A stretch of 20,247 bases of DNA from positions 1-20,247 of the forward strand of contig SPBV01000008.1 in assembly GCA_004525885.1 (NCBI GenBank). Reading direction: 5' to 3'. The stretch's first letter is position 1; each line of letters begins with the position of its first letter. The translations under genes and the position numbers were made by a program. The DNA comes from Nitrosomonadales bacterium (GTDB lineage: Bacteria; Pseudomonadota; Gammaproteobacteria; Burkholderiales; Nitrosomonadaceae). A model generated the notes under the pieces. It did no database searches, had not been told where the DNA came from, and was given only the letters and a program-made list of their open reading frames with translations. Positions 6,165-14,623 of this stretch are shown piece after piece.

Positions 6165-7882
6165 CTCGCAATTCAAAGCCACATATAATTTTGCCAGCTT
6201 GGCGCTCACGAGTACTGGGCACTTTTCTATTGCTGAGCTTCCTTGGCTTGATAGTACGTGCAGTCTATTTACAAGGAATGCACAACGATTTTTTACAGCA
6301 GAAAGGAGAATCACGTTATAGCCGTGTGATCGAGATAAGTGCACATCGTGGAATGATTACGGACCGACATGGCGAACCTCTTGCAATCAGTACACCGGTT
6401 GAATCAGTGTGGGCGAGTCCAAAAGATGTGCATGCAACTTCTGGACAATTAAAGAAATTAGCTAATCTGATTAAGATGGATGTCGTTGAGGTTCGCAAAC
6501 GCATCAGTCAACAGCGAGATTTTGTTTATCTGAAGCGACATTTACCACCAGAGATAACAGCTAGAGTAGACGAACTCAATATTGCCGGTATATTTCATAA
6601 GCGAGAATATCGTCGATATTATCCTACAGGTGAAATGACGGCTCACATGCTTGGGTTTACTGATGTAGACGACAATGGTCAAGAAGGAATCGAATTAGGT
6701 TGGCAGGACACTTTGGCTGGTAAATCTGGTAGTCGTCGCGTCATTAAGGACCGGAAGGGGCGTATTGTTGAAGATGTAGAAAGTATCCTTGAGCCTAAGC
6801 CGGGAAAGGATATAGCTTTATCCATTGATAGCAAAATACAGTATCTTGCTTATCGAGAATTGAAGCGTGCTATGGATATTAATAAAGCTAAAGCTGGCGG
6901 AATAGTAGTCCTAGATACACAGACTGGTGAAGTGCTGGCGTTAGCTAACTTGCCAACATACAACCCGAACAACCGGATAAGAACAAATGGCGGGAAAGCC
7001 CGCAATCGGGTTTTGACAGACGTATTTGAACCTGGCTCAACGATGAAACCATTCGTGGTAGCAGCAGCGCTTGAAGCAGGCGGGATAAAGCCAAATACGA
7101 TATTCCAGACTGCTCCTGGAACTCTCACTATCGGCAAATCAACGATAAGAGATTCTCATAGAGAAGGTCTGCTGACAGTAGAGCAAGTAATTCAAAAATC
7201 TAGTAACGTTGGTTCTGCAAAAATTTCTTTGACTTTACCGCCAAAAAAAGTATGGGAAACATACAGTCGTTCTGGTTTTGGTACATCTACTGGTTCTGGG
7301 TTTCCTGGCGAAGTAAATGGAAAGCTTCGCCCGTATCAAACTTGGCTCCCTATTGAGCAGGCCACAATGTCATATGGCCATGGTATTTCAGTGACTTTAC
7401 TCCAGCTAGCGCGTGCCTATACTCAATTTTCGGAAGAGGGCAAATTAAAACCAGTATCTTTGCTAAAAATCAATACACCTGTAGTAGGTCAACAAGTGAT
7501 TTCACGTGATACTGCTCTTGCAGTGAGTAAAATGTTGGAGATGGTGGTGCGGCCTGATGGAACCGCTCCTCTTGCACAAATCAGTGGTTATCGGGTTGCG
7601 GGTAAGACTGGTACTGCACACAAATTAGAAGGTAACGGTTATGCAAAAAATCGATACATAGCTTCATTTTTAGGCTACGCACCAGCTTCTAAGCCGCGAC
7701 TAATCATTGCAGTGATGCTAGATGAACCTTCTGCTGGGAAACATTACGGTGGCACGGTTGCAGCACCTGTTTTTAGTCAGGTCATGGCCAATGCTTTAAG
7801 AATTTTGAATGTGCCTCATGATGCGCCGATTAATAAAGCGATCTTATCTCCAGCAATGCCCGAGTTAAAAGGTGATGTATGA
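6161..7882 (+). CDS. ftsI: Septal peptidoglycan transpeptidase FtsI (PBP3)
   Basis: Class B penicillin-binding protein that cross-links septal peptidoglycan as partner of FtsW. 573 residues, normal length. Layout: short cytoplasmic tail, membrane anchor (about 17-37), pedestal domain including the AHRGMITDRHGEPLA segment (61-75), then the transpeptidase domain. The active-site motifs are intact: STMK 293-296 (nucleophile Ser293), SSN 347-349 and KTGT 482-485. The start ATG forms ATGA with the ftsL stop, and the end forms ATGA with murE (7879-7882). Confidence 0.98.
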   Translation: MTRNSKPHIILPAWRSRVLGTFLLLSFLGLIVRAVYLQGMHNDFLQQKGESRYSRVIEISAHRGMITDRHGEPLAISTPVESVWASPKDVHATSGQLKKLANLIKMDVVEVRKRISQQRDFVYLKRHLPPEITARVDELNIAGIFHKREYRRYYPTGEMTAHMLGFTDVDDNGQEGIELGWQDTLAGKSGSRRVIKDRKGRIVEDVESILEPKPGKDIALSIDSKIQYLAYRELKRAMDINKAKAGGIVVLDTQTGEVLALANLPTYNPNNRIRTNGGKARNRVLTDVFEPGSTMKPFVVAAALEAGGIKPNTIFQTAPGTLTIGKSTIRDSHREGLLTVEQVIQKSSNVGSAKISLTLPPKKVWETYSRSGFGTSTGSGFPGEVNGKLRPYQTWLPIEQATMSYGHGISVTLLQLARAYTQFSEEGKLKPVSLLKINTPVVGQQVISRDTALAVSKMLEMVVRPDGTAPLAQISGYRVAGKTGTAHKLEGNGYAKNRYIASFLGYAPASKPRLIIAVMLDEPSAGKHYGGTVAAPVFSQVMANALRILNVPHDAPINKAILSPAMPELKGDV

Positions 7883-9435
7883 ATTCGGAGTGTAAAGAAA
7901 GGTCAGAGGTAAATTTCGATCCACATTTGCTCGATAGTTTGGGTGTCGGCATTGACAATCTTGTCACTGATAGTCGTATGGTAAAACCGGGAGATACATT
8001 TCTAGCTTATGTTGGGGAGAAGCTCGATGCTCGAGAGTTTATCCCGCAAGCTATTGAAGCAGGAGCGAATGCAGTGTTATGGGAGCGCAGTGGTTTTGTG
8101 TGGAACCCAGAATGGCAAACGCCTAATTTGTCAATATCAAAACTGCGAGCAAGGGCGGGGCCTATCGCAAGTTATGTGTATGGAAATCCATCTAAAAAAT
8201 TATGGCTGATTGGCGTCACCGGAACTAACGGTAAGACATCATGCAGCCAATGGATAGCTCAGGCTTTGACAGCCCTGGGTATAAAAACTGCTTCTATGGG
8301 TACATTGGGAGATGGTTTTTCTGGCGAGCTTCGCCCTGCTATTAACACAACACCGGATCCGGTTTTATTGCAACAAAGAATGGTTGATTTCTTGAAACGT
8401 GGTGCCAAGTATATGGTGATGGAAGTGTCGTCACATGGGATTGAGCAAGGTAGAGTTAATGGTTCTACATTTTCAGTAGCGTTGTTTACTAATTTGTCAC
8501 ATGATCACCTCGACTACCACGGCAGCATGAAGGCATATGCTGCTTCCAAAGCACGATTATTCAAATGGACTGGACTCAAATATGCAGTACTGAACTTTGA
8601 TGATGCATTTAGTGCTGAATTGTTGGAGCAGCTTTCAGGCAAGATTACGCAAGTTATCGGGTATGGATTTAATAAAATGGAAATAAGGAATTTGAATCCA
8701 GAAAAACTCAGAGTGGTATGTGGACGCAATCTTAAGGCGAGTATTCAGGGGCTAGAATTTGATGTTGAGTTTGAAGGTGAGCATATAAATTTTAAAACTG
8801 AAATAATTGGCAAATTCAATGCATCCAATTTGCTGGCAGTACTTGCTACTTTGTTAGCATGTGGAATTAATCTAAGGGACGCGGTGAGATCCTTGCAACA
8901 AATACAGCCAGTAGCAGGTAGGATGGAAAAAATTGGTGGCGGTAACCTACCATTAGTAATTGTAGATTTTGCTCATACCCCAGATGCTTTAGAAAAAATA
9001 TTAATAGAACTTCGTGGAGATCTTCATGGTTCTAAGGCTTTCTCAAAAATCAAAAATCAAAAATCAAAGCTAGTTTGCGTATTCGGCTGTGGTGGCGACC
9101 GCGATCGCGGTAAACGTGCACTTATGGGAAAAATAGCCACACAATTTTCAGATGAAGTCATCATCACTAATGACAATCCACGCAGCGAGGATCCTCACAT
9201 CATCATCAATGAAATTGCATCAGGTGCGGGTACGAATCATCATATAGAGGAAGACCGAGAAGTGGCGATTCATCGTGCATTATATGGTGCGCGCAAGGGA
9301 GATATTGTGTTAATTGCAGGGAAAGGGCATGAGGCATATCAAGAAATAGGTGCGCAAAGGTTTCCATATAGTGATGTGAAGGTAGTGCGGTCAATGCTGC
9401 AGGATTTAGCAACCAGAGCGCAAGAGCAAAGATGA
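7879..9435 (+). CDS. murE: UDP-MurNAc-L-Ala-D-Glu:meso-DAP ligase MurE
   Basis: Cytoplasmic ATP-dependent ligase adding the third residue of the stem peptide. ATP loop GTNGKTS at 115-121. The DNPR motif at 432-435 (in NDNPRSEDP) is the known marker for meso-diaminopimelate rather than lysine. FGCGGDRDRGKR (402-412) is the C-terminal domain hallmark. At 518 residues it is somewhat longer than E. coli MurE (495). Part of the excess is a Lys/Ser-rich stretch at residues 385-397, encoded by a 7-bp tandem repeat (9043-9068), just before LVCVFGCGG. The start overlaps ftsI by ATGA and the stop overlaps murF in the same way. Confidence 0.97.
   Translation: MNSECKERSEVNFDPHLLDSLGVGIDNLVTDSRMVKPGDTFLAYVGEKLDAREFIPQAIEAGANAVLWERSGFVWNPEWQTPNLSISKLRARAGPIASYVYGNPSKKLWLIGVTGTNGKTSCSQWIAQALTALGIKTASMGTLGDGFSGELRPAINTTPDPVLLQQRMVDFLKRGAKYMVMEVSSHGIEQGRVNGSTFSVALFTNLSHDHLDYHGSMKAYAASKARLFKWTGLKYAVLNFDDAFSAELLEQLSGKITQVIGYGFNKMEIRNLNPEKLRVVCGRNLKASIQGLEFDVEFEGEHINFKTEIIGKFNASNLLAVLATLLACGINLRDAVRSLQQIQPVAGRMEKIGGGNLPLVIVDFAHTPDALEKILIELRGDLHGSKAFSKIKNQKSKLVCVFGCGGDRDRGKRALMGKIATQFSDEVIITNDNPRSEDPHIIINEIASGAGTNHHIEEDREVAIHRALYGARKGDIVLIAGKGHEAYQEIGAQRFPYSDVKVVRSMLQDLATRAQEQR
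9043..9068 (+). repeat. Heptanucleotide tandem repeat (TCAAAAA) inside murE
   Basis: Three exact copies of TCAAAAA (9043-9049, 9050-9056, 9057-9063) plus a partial fourth, TCAAA (9064-9068). It encodes Ser-Lys-Ile-Lys-Asn-Gln-Lys-Ser-Lys in a surface-like insertion. The unit is not a multiple of three, so gain or loss of one copy would shift the frame of an essential gene. Confidence 0.9.
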
Positions 9436-10793
9436 TGATGGCGCAAGAAGCGGCTCGTGTGTTACATGCGGAGTGGCGTGGTGAAGATGTGTTTTTTACT
9501 GGTGTAAGTACTGATAGCCGTACTGTGAAAAGGGGCGATTTATTTGTTGCTCTGAGCGGAGAGAATTTTGATGGGCATAAATTTGTTACCAAGGCAAAGG
9601 ATAGGGGTGCCGTGGCGGCAATGGTTAATCAAGAATCAGATATCAAGAAGAATCAGGATTCAGAAGTTCCTATGATAATAGTGAAAGACACCTTGCTAGG
9701 GCTAGGGCATCTGGCAGCATACTGGCGAGGACGCTTTGATATACCGTTAGTTGCTGTTACTGGTAGTAATGGTAAAACCACGGTGAAAGAGATGATTGCT
9801 TTGATTTTGCTTCAGCTGGTTGGAGAAGCCAGCAAGGTACTAGCAACCACGGGTAACCTCAATAATGATATTGGTGTGCCACAAATGCTATTGCAATTAC
9901 GAGAGCAGCATGAATATGCGGTAATCGAAATGGGCATGAATCATTTCGGTGAGATTTCTTACTTGACCGGACTAGCAAAGCCAGGTGTAGCCTTGATAAC
10001 GAATGCAGGTGCTGCGCATATTGAAGAGATTGGTTCGGTAGAAGCGGTAGCACGTGCCAAGGGTGAAATATTTGAAGGGTTAGACAAGCAGGGGGTGGCA
10101 GTCATTAATGCTGATGATCCTAATGCGCAGTTATGGCATAAGCTAGCCGGCAGTAGGCCAACAATAGATTTTGGTCTAAGTAAAGAAGCGAAGGTGAGAG
10201 GTTGCTATCAATTAAATTTGACCGATACTGAAATGAAGTTGACGCTCCCCGATGGAGTCGTAGAGGTGAAGTTGAAAGTTCCAGGCAAACATAACGTGTG
10301 CAATGCTCTTGCGGCTGCGGCTGCTTCAGTTGCCATAGGGATAAGTAAGGAAAACATCGCCTCTGGATTGAGCCGATTTAACGGAGTGAACGGGCGTCTG
10401 CAGAGAAAGCGGTGTCAGCATAATGCAAATCTAATAGACGATAGTTATAACGCTAATCCAGAGTCAGTGCGAGCTGCACTATCAGTATTAGCTAAATCTA
10501 TAGGAAAGAAAATCCTAGTTCTTGGTGATATGGGTGAGCTTGGTGAGAATGCAGTGGATTTTCATGAGCGCATAGGCGAGGAAGCTCGTCTTATTGGCAT
10601 AGATAGATTATTTGCTTTGGGTGAATTAAGCGCTCATTCCGTGAAGAAATTTGGAATAGGTGCGCAGCATTTTAAGAATATTGGAGATCTATTGACTGCA
10701 GTCGAAGCCGTACTGGCGCCCAACGTAACGTTGCTGGTAAAGGGATCTCGATTCATGCAAATGGAGCGGGTAGTCAAAAATTTTGAGGTGTAA
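9432..10793 (+). CDS. murF: UDP-MurNAc-tripeptide:D-Ala-D-Ala ligase MurF
   Basis: Cytoplasmic ligase that attaches the Ddl product D-Ala-D-Ala to UDP-MurNAc-tripeptide, completing the pentapeptide. 453 residues, usual length. STDSR (26-30) marks the UDP-substrate domain, GSNGKTT (111-117) is the ATP loop, and the central-domain ligase signature HNVCNALAAAAAS lies near 285-297. Three consecutive ATG codons open the gene (9432, 9435, 9438). The first makes an ATGA overlap with the murE stop, and any of the three could be used. A gap of 89 nt follows before mraY, unusually long for this operon, and contains a 30-codon ORF. Confidence 0.97.
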   Translation: MMMAQEAARVLHAEWRGEDVFFTGVSTDSRTVKRGDLFVALSGENFDGHKFVTKAKDRGAVAAMVNQESDIKKNQDSEVPMIIVKDTLLGLGHLAAYWRGRFDIPLVAVTGSNGKTTVKEMIALILLQLVGEASKVLATTGNLNNDIGVPQMLLQLREQHEYAVIEMGMNHFGEISYLTGLAKPGVALITNAGAAHIEEIGSVEAVARAKGEIFEGLDKQGVAVINADDPNAQLWHKLAGSRPTIDFGLSKEAKVRGCYQLNLTDTEMKLTLPDGVVEVKLKVPGKHNVCNALAAAAASVAIGISKENIASGLSRFNGVNGRLQRKRCQHNANLIDDSYNANPESVRAALSVLAKSIGKKILVLGDMGELGENAVDFHERIGEEARLIGIDRLFALGELSAHSVKKFGIGAQHFKNIGDLLTAVEAVLAPNVTLLVKGSRFMQMERVVKNFEV

Positions 10794-10799
10794 TTTTGA

Positions 10800-10892
10800 A
10801 TGTTTAGTTATAAAGAGAATATTAGCAAATCAACTGAAAATGAAATCAGAAAGCCAAGATATAGAATTTTATTAGGCCTGACATGCTATTAG
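10800..10892 (+). CDS. Possible 30-codon bridging ORF between murF and mraY
   Basis: ATG at 10800, TAG at 10890-10892, encoding a basic peptide that begins MFSYKENISK and ends LLGLTCY. GAGGTG at 10785-10790, just before the murF stop, lies 9 nt upstream and could serve as ribosome site. The frame spans nearly the whole murF-mraY gap and stops 10 nt inside mraY, an arrangement that would pass ribosomes to mraY. I see no known domain. It may be translated only for coupling, or not at all. Confidence 0.3.
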   Translation: MFSYKENISKSTENEIRKPRYRILLGLTCY

Positions 10893-11968
10893 AATTTGCC
10901 CAATGGTTGGCTCAGGATATCCGAGCATTTAATGTATTTAACTACATTACATTGCGAACGGTATTGGCAGCACTGACCTCTCTGATAATCTCATTCATTG
11001 TTGGTCCGACCATGATACGTAAACTTACCGCTTACAAAATTGGTCAAGCGGTTCGTGATGATGGCCCACAAACACACCTCATTAAGGCTGGTACTCCTAC
11101 CATGGGCGGCGCTTTGATATTAGTGTCCATTGCTATTAGTACACTATTGTGGGCAGACTTAGGTAATCGCTATGTGTGGGTGGTGCTGTTAACAACGTTA
11201 GGTTTTGGTGCAATAGGTTGGGTGGACGATTACCGGAAGGTAGTACATAACAATCCAAAGGGACTCTCTGCTGGTGCTAAGTTCTTTTGGCAATCAGCGA
11301 TTGCAATCACTATTGCGTCTTATCTTGCTATTACCGCAGATTCTCCAGCACAAACCAGCATGATTGTACCTTTCTTTAAGCAGATTGTAATACCGGTGGG
11401 CGTAGTTGGATTTGTGACGCTGGCTTATTTCGTCATAGTGGGCACAAGTAACGCGGTGAATTTGACTGATGGTCTTGACGGCCTGGCTATTATGCCAACT
11501 GTAATGATTAGTAGCGGCTTGGCAATCTTTGCCTATGTGGCTGGTCACTCAGTTTTCGCGAAATACCTTGGTATTCCTTATATTCCTCATGCGGCTGAAC
11601 TAGCTGTATTCTGTGGCGCACTAGCAGGTGCAGGGCTTGCTTTTTTATGGTTCAACGCTTATCCAGCCGAAGTATTTATGGGTGATGTTGGCGCTCTTGC
11701 TCTTGGTGCTGCGCTTGGAGTGGTCACTGTGATTATTCGCCAAGAAATCGTACTTATCATTATGGGTGGCGTATTTGTAGTAGAAACTTTATCAGTGATG
11801 TTGCAAGTGGCTTCGTTCAAACTGACTGGTAAACGTATTTTTCGTATGGCACCACTACACCATCATTTTGAATTAAAAGGGTGGAAGGAGAATCAAGTGG
11901 TAGTTCGGTTCTGGATTATCACCATGATGTTAGTGTTGCTCGGATTGTCTACGTTGAAGTTGAGATGA
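10883..11968 (+). CDS. mraY: Phospho-MurNAc-pentapeptide transferase MraY
   Basis: Polytopic inner-membrane enzyme that transfers phospho-MurNAc-pentapeptide to undecaprenyl phosphate, making lipid I. 361 residues with about ten hydrophobic segments, as in E. coli (360). Catalytic and metal-site residues are visible: Asp115-Asp116 in GWVDDYRK, NLTDGLDGL (193-201), FMGDVGALALG with Asp268, and the HHHFE motif with His326-328. The ATG at 10883 gives the standard N-terminus; only a weak AGG lies upstream. Its TGA overlaps the ATG of murD (11965-11968). Confidence 0.98.
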   Translation: MLLEFAQWLAQDIRAFNVFNYITLRTVLAALTSLIISFIVGPTMIRKLTAYKIGQAVRDDGPQTHLIKAGTPTMGGALILVSIAISTLLWADLGNRYVWVVLLTTLGFGAIGWVDDYRKVVHNNPKGLSAGAKFFWQSAIAITIASYLAITADSPAQTSMIVPFFKQIVIPVGVVGFVTLAYFVIVGTSNAVNLTDGLDGLAIMPTVMISSGLAIFAYVAGHSVFAKYLGIPYIPHAAELAVFCGALAGAGLAFLWFNAYPAEVFMGDVGALALGAALGVVTVIIRQEIVLIIMGGVFVVETLSVMLQVASFKLTGKRIFRMAPLHHHFELKGWKENQVVVRFWIITMMLVLLGLSTLKLR

Positions 11969-13383
11969 ATTTACACGGAAAAACAATTTTGGTGCTTGGA
12001 ATGGGCGAAACTGGATTATCCATGGCAAAGTGGTTGTCACGCATAGGGTCAAATATTCGTGTGGCTGATAATCGTTTGGCGCCGCCAAATCTTAGCACAT
12101 TGGAACGAGCTATACCTACAGCTCAGGTATTCACTGGCCCTTTTTCAACTGATATTTTCATGGGAATAGATCTTATTGCTATCAGTCCAGGCATATCGTT
12201 AGCAGAACCGCTGGTCAGTCAGGCGGTTAAACGAGGGGTACCGGTTGTTGGTGACTTCGAGCTGTTTGCTTCGGCGCTTAATAAGTTTAATGCCCCAAAA
12301 CCAAAAATTCTGGCAATTACAGGTTCTAACGGAAAAACAACAGTGGCAGCTATGGTGGGTGCAATGGCAAGAAAAGCGGGATTGGATGCGGAAGTAGCTG
12401 GGAATATCGGTCCTGCAGTGCTAGACGCGCTGATGCAGCGGACAGATTCTGGGAGGCTTCCTCAATTATGGGTCTTAGAGGTGTCCAGTTTTCAACTGGA
12501 GACTACGCAAAGTCTTAATCCTGACGCAGCGGTAGTGTTGAATCTGAGTGAAGACCATCTTGATCGCTATGTAGGAATGCAGGATTACGCTATTGCTAAG
12601 GCAAGGATATTTTCAGGGGAGACTAATGAGGGTAACGTAATACAGGTTCTAAATCGTGACGATCCCCTTGTGAGCCAAATGGGGTTAGCTGGTAGAAGAC
12701 AGATAACTTTCGGTTTGGATGTGCCGGTCGTTGAAGAAGACTTTGGTTTGTTGCGCGATGATGATGAAGTCTGGTTAGCACAAGGTAAAACTCGGCTAAT
12801 AAAAACCAGCGAACTTGCAGTTACAGGCTCGCACAATGCAGCTAATGTTTTAGCTGCATTGGCCCTATGTCGTGCTGTGGGATTATCGTATAGCCCATTA
12901 TTGCAGGCCTTGCGTGAATTTAGTGGGCTACCTCATCGAGTGGAGAAAATTGCTGTATTCAATGGCATTACATTCTACGATGACTCAAAAGGTACGAACG
13001 TGGGCGCAACGGTTGCGGCTATGAGAAGTATGACGCAAAACATAATATTAATTGCAGGTGGCGATGGCAAGCAGCAGGATTTCTCCCCTCTAAAAGAAGT
13101 GATTACAAAACGTGTGCGAGCAGTTGTGTTGATTGGAAAAGATGCAGGAAGAATCGCTGCTGTGATGGATGGATGTGGCGTACCACTACATAACGCGATA
13201 ACAATGGAAGAAGCGGTACAAAAAAGTTTTTTTCTGGCCAAGGTAGGGGATGCTGTACTCATGTCTCCGGCCTGTGCCAGCACCGACATGTTCAGGAATT
13301 ATGTTCATCGCGCTGAGATATTTGTTGCGGCAGTTAGGGCCTTAGAGACAAAGATTTTAGCTACAGCCAGTGCCACACACTAG
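11965..13383 (+). CDS. murD: UDP-MurNAc-L-alanine:D-glutamate ligase MurD
   Basis: Cytoplasmic ligase adding D-glutamate. With the ATG at 11965 the protein has 472 residues and begins MNLHGKTILVLGMGETG, the Rossmann-like UDP-binding segment expected at the N-terminus of MurD. The frame stays open to an ATG at 11881 inside mraY, but that reading would add 28 residues absent from the family and a deep overlap, so I reject it. ATP loop GSNGKTT at 120-126. Conserved DFELF (97-101) and FYDDSKGTN late in the protein. ATGA overlap with mraY; ftsW starts 17 nt after the stop. Confidence 0.97.
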   Translation: MNLHGKTILVLGMGETGLSMAKWLSRIGSNIRVADNRLAPPNLSTLERAIPTAQVFTGPFSTDIFMGIDLIAISPGISLAEPLVSQAVKRGVPVVGDFELFASALNKFNAPKPKILAITGSNGKTTVAAMVGAMARKAGLDAEVAGNIGPAVLDALMQRTDSGRLPQLWVLEVSSFQLETTQSLNPDAAVVLNLSEDHLDRYVGMQDYAIAKARIFSGETNEGNVIQVLNRDDPLVSQMGLAGRRQITFGLDVPVVEEDFGLLRDDDEVWLAQGKTRLIKTSELAVTGSHNAANVLAALALCRAVGLSYSPLLQALREFSGLPHRVEKIAVFNGITFYDDSKGTNVGATVAAMRSMTQNIILIAGGDGKQQDFSPLKEVITKRVRAVVLIGKDAGRIAAVMDGCGVPLHNAITMEEAVQKSFFLAKVGDAVLMSPACASTDMFRNYVHRAEIFVAAVRALETKILATASATH

Positions 13384-13400
13384 ATAGCAAGATACTACTG

Positions 13401-14564
13401 ATGATTTATCAAGCCAACCTTAGCAACCCAAAAGTTATACCTGACTTCGATCAGATCCTTGTCTGGTCTGCAATATTGTTGTTGAGTCTTGGGCTAGTAA
13501 TGGTTTATTCGGCTTCAATTTCTATAGCAGGAGCAGGGCGTGGTATCGATGGTTACGAAGCCTATTTTCTTGTTCGTCACGGAATTTATTTGACGGTGGG
13601 GTTGTTGATCGGATTGATTGTATTCCAGATACCGATGCGATTATGGCAGAGATTCTCACTTTATCCATTTCTGCTGGGTATGGTGTTACTAGTACTAGTA
13701 TTAATTCCTGGTATAGGGAATGAAGTCAATGGCAGTAGACGCTGGTTGTCACTGTTTATTGTGAACTTGCAGCCTTCTGAATTTATGAAATTGTTTATGG
13801 TGATTTATATTGCTAACTATACGGTACGAAGGGCTACGTACCTAGACAGTTTATGGAAAGGTTTTGCCCCCATTCTGATTGTAATGGGGGTATTGGCATT
13901 TTTGTTGCTTCATGAGCCTGATTTAGGAGCATTAGTCGTTATTACCGTTATCGTGGCGGCAGTTTTGTTTCTGGGAGGGATGAGTCTAAAACTGTTCGTG
14001 GGAACTATCGGGTTGGCACTTTCCAGCCTGTTGGCGCTGATCTGGCTTGAGCCCTATCGCTGGCGGCGTATGACAGGATTTTATGACCCGTGGGATGACC
14101 CCTATGGAAAAGGATACCAGTTAAGCCATGCTTTGATCGCATTTGGACGTGGTGGCTGGGAGGGTGTTGGCATCGGTGGAAGCGTGGAGAAGCTCTACTA
14201 TTTACCCGAAGCACACACCGACTTTTTGCTTGCAGTGATAGCAGAAGAGCTAGGTTTCATCGGTGTTGTAGTTGTGGTGATCCTATTTGCGTGGTTAGTG
14301 GTGCGCGCCTTTGTGATCGGTCGTCAAGCTGCAACAAGAGGGCGTTGTTTTCCTGCACTCGTAGCTCAAGGTATTGGCGTGTGGATAGGAATACAAGCAT
14401 TCATCAACATGGGAGTAAATATGGGTATTCTGCCAACCAAAGGATTGACTTTGCCACTAATGAGTTTCGGTGGCAGCAGCATTGTTGCAAATTGCATTGC
14501 GCTGGCAATTTTGTTACGAGTGGATTGGGAGAATCGACAATTAATGAAAGGATACACAATATGA
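13401..14564 (+). CDS. ftsW: Septal peptidoglycan glycosyltransferase FtsW (SEDS family)
   Basis: Ten-helix SEDS protein that polymerises lipid II at the septum together with FtsI. 387 residues, normal. Family hallmarks: NGSRRWLSL (110-118), HEPDLGAL (171-178), FYDPWDDPYGKGYQLSHALIAFGRGG (about 227-252), and LPEAHTDFLLAVIAEELG (268-285), which contains Asp274 in the HTDF position of the putative catalytic aspartate. The ATG at 13401 has only a weak ribosome site. The TGA overlaps an ATG (14561-14564) that opens a 20-codon ORF leading into murG. Confidence 0.97.
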   Translation: MIYQANLSNPKVIPDFDQILVWSAILLLSLGLVMVYSASISIAGAGRGIDGYEAYFLVRHGIYLTVGLLIGLIVFQIPMRLWQRFSLYPFLLGMVLLVLVLIPGIGNEVNGSRRWLSLFIVNLQPSEFMKLFMVIYIANYTVRRATYLDSLWKGFAPILIVMGVLAFLLLHEPDLGALVVITVIVAAVLFLGGMSLKLFVGTIGLALSSLLALIWLEPYRWRRMTGFYDPWDDPYGKGYQLSHALIAFGRGGWEGVGIGGSVEKLYYLPEAHTDFLLAVIAEELGFIGVVVVVILFAWLVVRAFVIGRQAATRGRCFPALVAQGIGVWIGIQAFINMGVNMGILPTKGLTLPLMSFGGSSIVANCIALAILLRVDWENRQLMKGYTI

Positions 14565-14623
14565 AAGAGAACCGGAATCGTAATATCGTAATAGGAGTTT
14601 TAGGTTGCCTCATACCATTTTAA
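14561..14623 (+). CDS. Possible 20-codon coupling ORF between ftsW and murG
   Basis: ATG at 14561 shares ATGA with the ftsW stop; TAA at 14621-14623 lies 19 nt inside murG. GAAAGG at 14546-14551 is a possible ribosome site. The peptide is short and basic at its start (MKENRNRN) and hydrophobic at its end (IVIGVLGCLIPF). It runs through the murG Shine-Dalgarno (14593-14597) and the murG TTG start. It could carry ribosomes from ftsW to murG or expose the murG start site. There is no evidence that the peptide itself has a role. Confidence 0.3.
   Translation: MKENRNRNIVIGVLGCLIPF

Noticed and set aside
9206..9592. 128-aa minus-strand frame across the murE-murF junction
   Set aside because: Antisense to two conserved coding sequences, with no ribosome site or recognisable domain.
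11881..11964. N-terminal extension of murD starting inside mraY
   Set aside because: The frame is open, but the 28 extra residues precede the canonical MurD start (MNLHGKTILVLG) and would need an 88-nt overlap. The ATGA at 11965 is the natural start.
14291..14560. Long frame in ftsW ending in the 20-codon ORF
   Set aside because: It is an out-of-frame shadow of ftsW with composition unlike a protein. Only the final ATG at 14561 has positional support.
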